Assembly: GCA_963820035.1 (NCBI GenBank)
Contig: CAWFYK010000001.1
Coordinates: 421,802-485,801 of the forward strand
DNA length: 64,000 nt
Direction: 5' to 3'
Source: JAWWPG01 sp963820035
GTDB lineage: Bacteria; Actinomycetota; Actinomycetes; Propionibacteriales; Nocardioidaceae
The notes beneath the pieces are model-generated. The model saw nothing but the letters and a program-made list of their open reading frames with translations. It was not told the DNA's origin and made no database searches. The position numbers and the translations under genes are program-made. Position 1 is the stretch's first letter. Every line of letters starts with the position of its first letter. Of the stretch, positions 61,594 to 64,000 are shown in pieces.

Positions 61594-62544
61594 ATGACCA
61601 CCACAACCACCGACGAGCGGCCCGCCGTCAAGGAAGAGCCGAGGCATCAGAGTGACCGGACGAAGGCCGAGACCCGGTTGGCCTGGAAGCTGGTGGCCCC
61701 CGCCGTCGTCATCATGCTGGTCGTCACCGCGTATCCCATGTTCGAGGCGCTCTATCTGTCGCTGTTCCGCTATCGCCTGACGTCACCTGGTGACAAGGGA
61801 TTCGTCTGGTTCAGCAACTACGCGGTGGTGCTCACCGACAGTCTTTGGTGGCGGGACGTCTTCAACACGCTCCTCATCATGATCGTCACCGTCTCGGTGG
61901 AACTCGTGATCGGCTTCGCGTTCGCGATGGTCATGCATCGGGTGGTGTTCGCCCGTGGTGTGATCCGCACCTCGATCCTGATCCCCTACGGCATCATCAC
62001 CGTGGTCTCGGCGTTCGCCTGGCAGTTTGCTTTCAGCCTCAACAACGGATTCGTGAACGACTGGTTCAGCTGGCTGCCCTGGATCAGCCCCGACACCAAC
62101 TGGTTCGGGAGCTACTGGCCCGCGATGTTCGCGATCTGCGTGTCCGAGATCTGGAAGACGACGCCGTTCATGTCCCTGCTGCTGCTGGCGGGGCTCTCGC
62201 AAGTCTCGGAGGACATGCTCGAAGCGGCACAGGTCGATGGAGCGACCTGGTGGCAGCGCCTCTACAAGGTGATCCTGCCCAACATGCGCGCAGCCATCAT
62301 GGTGGCGGTCCTGTTCAGAGCACTCGACGCGTTCCGCATCTTCGACAACATCTACATCATGACCAAGGGCGCGGTGGACACCGGCTCAGTCTCGTTCCTC
62401 ACCTACGCGCAGGTGATCCAGCAGTTCCAGCTCGGCCTCGGCTCAGCGCTCTCGGTGTTGCTCTTCCTGTCCGTGCTGTTGATTGCGTTCCTGTTGGTGA
62501 AACTATTCCGGGTCGACCTCGCTGCGGCTCGAGGGGAGGGCTGA
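61594..62544 (+). CDS. Sugar ABC transporter permease (MalF/SugA-like)
   Basis: 316 residues with about six membrane helices (VAPAVVIMLVVTAYPMFEAL first). The EAA motif that contacts the ATPase is EAAQVDGATWWQRLYKVILP near 210-229. It pairs with the next permease to form the channel. The gene starts 43 bases after the binding-protein stop and its own stop overlaps the next ATG by one base. Confidence 0.93.
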   Translation: MTTTTTDERPAVKEEPRHQSDRTKAETRLAWKLVAPAVVIMLVVTAYPMFEALYLSLFRYRLTSPGDKGFVWFSNYAVVLTDSLWWRDVFNTLLIMIVTVSVELVIGFAFAMVMHRVVFARGVIRTSILIPYGIITVVSAFAWQFAFSLNNGFVNDWFSWLPWISPDTNWFGSYWPAMFAICVSEIWKTTPFMSLLLLAGLSQVSEDMLEAAQVDGATWWQRLYKVILPNMRAAIMVAVLFRALDAFRIFDNIYIMTKGAVDTGSVSFLTYAQVIQQFQLGLGSALSVLLFLSVLLIAFLLVKLFRVDLAAARGEG

Positions 62545-63374
62545 TGAAGTCGAAGATGGGACCCAGCACCTGGATCGGCATGGTGTTCATCGGGATCTGG
62601 TGTCTGCTGCCGATCGTGTGGATCATCTCGCTGTCGCTCAAGACGGTGGCCGAGACGACCACCGGCAGTCCGCAGTTCCTGCCGAAGTCCTGGACGATCG
62701 ACAACTACAAGACCGTCCTCAAGAACACCGACTTCCTGCATGCGTTGGCAAACTCGTTCGGCATCGGGCTGATCTCCACGGTGCTGGCGGTCATCTTCGC
62801 CACGTTGTGTGCCTACGCGATCGCGCGTCTGGAGTTCCCGGGCAAGCGGCTCGTGCTCTCGCTCGCACTCGCGATCGCCATGTTCCCCGTCGTCTCCTTG
62901 ATCGGTCCGCTGTTCGACCTGTGGCGCACCCTCCACCTGTTCAACACCTGGCCCGGGCTGATCATCCCCTACATGTCCTTCACGTTGCCGCTGGCGATCT
63001 GGGTGCTGTCCGCGTTCTTCCGGGAGATTCCGTGGGAGATGGAGCAGGCCGCTCAGGTCGACGGTGCCACGTCGTGGCAGGCGTTCCGCAAGGTCATCGT
63101 GCCGCTCGCGGCGCCGGGTGTCTTCACTGCGGCGATCCTGACGTTCTTCTTCGCCTGGAACGAGTTCGTGCTGGCGCTGTCGCTCACCTCCACGACCGCA
63201 GCCCGCACGGTGCCCGCCCAGCTGTCGTTCTTCGTCGGACCTGACCAGTTCAACCCACCGTCGTCCACGCTGGCCGCCGCGTCGGTCGTCGTAACGATTC
63301 CGATCATCATCATCGTCCTGTTGTTCCAGCGCAAGATCGTGTCCGGCTTGACGTCCGGCGCAGTGAAGGGTTGA
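62544..63374 (+). CDS. Sugar ABC transporter permease (MalG/SugB-like)
   Basis: 276 residues, six membrane helices. The EAA-loop motif is QAAQVDGATSWQAFRKVIVP near 165-184. ATG 62544 shares its A with the upstream TGA (TGATG) and has a GGGGAGGG site. It forms the heterodimeric channel with the preceding protein. Confidence 0.93.
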   Translation: MKSKMGPSTWIGMVFIGIWCLLPIVWIISLSLKTVAETTTGSPQFLPKSWTIDNYKTVLKNTDFLHALANSFGIGLISTVLAVIFATLCAYAIARLEFPGKRLVLSLALAIAMFPVVSLIGPLFDLWRTLHLFNTWPGLIIPYMSFTLPLAIWVLSAFFREIPWEMEQAAQVDGATSWQAFRKVIVPLAAPGVFTAAILTFFFAWNEFVLALSLTSTTAARTVPAQLSFFVGPDQFNPPSSTLAAASVVVTIPIIIIVLLFQRKIVSGLTSGAVKG

Positions 63375-63381
63375 TCTGACA

Positions 63382-64000
<619 letters not shown>

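Noticed and set aside
59997..61631. Minus-strand frame opposite the sugar-binding lipoprotein
   Set aside because: Shadow; the plus strand has a lipobox and ribosome-binding site.

Overview
The window comes from a high-GC actinobacterium. The evidence is the codon bias, the frequent GTG starts, a mycothiol conjugate amidase (mca), and many leaderless-looking TANNNT-N6/7-ATG starts. The block greA / DUF4307 / mca / small membrane protein / DUF255 thioredoxin gene, then hemolysin III / isoprenyl transferase / phoH, resembles Nocardioides and relatives. The genus is inference from gene order recalled from such genomes.

Layout. (1) 1-4.5 kb: the 3' end of a LuxR regulator, a flavin oxidoreductase, a small zinc-ribbon protein and an IS3-family element. 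(2) 4.5-16.5 kb: an accreted region punctuated by three same-strand copies of the 3' tail of a TrmA/RlmD-type RNA methyltransferase gene (4999-5142, 7845-7946, 16391-16519). Between the first two tails is a compact three-gene cassette: an HTH protein, a nucleotidyltransferase-fold protein, and an ERCC4 nuclease with an Lsr2-like tail. It is driven by a promoter embedded in a perfect inverted repeat. Between the second and third tails lie small-molecule genes, an ECF sigma factor with a SnoaL domain, and several broken genes. (3) 16.5-31.2 kb: mostly core-like genes: msrA, metB, a GlmL-like protein, a MarR/MFS efflux operon, ilvA, a drug ABC transporter, greA and mca. (4) 31.2-52.4 kb: about 21 kb of integrated DNA that splits a DUF255 thioredoxin gene at its CHWCH codons. 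(5) 52.4-64 kb: core-like again: the DUF255 gene, a SigE-family sigma factor with a membrane partner, hemolysin III, isoprenyl transferase, phoH and a CUT1 sugar ABC operon cut by the window end.

How region 4 works. The native 5' end of the DUF255 gene is stranded and decayed at 31244. A second 5' copy sits at 35232 next to a decayed tyrosine integrase. A third 5' copy sits at 52226, next to an intact tyrosine integrase, and is fused to the native 3' part, so a full-length gene is rebuilt. This looks like two tandem elements of about 4.0 and 17.0 kb sharing one attachment core inside the CxxC codons. The larger one carries a MobF relaxase, two excisionase-like proteins, an XRE regulator, VapBC and DUF433/DUF5615 toxin-antitoxin modules, a frameshifted Fic protein, a frameshifted serine recombinase and two TetR-controlled cargo clusters. 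I see no conjugation channel genes, so it is probably mobilizable rather than self-transmissible.

Many genes here are broken by single-base shifts (DHFR-like, hydrolase 5' end, Fic, recombinase, a membrane protein, the terminal ABC ATPase). Some may be sequencing errors; others, with large deletions, are clearly decay.
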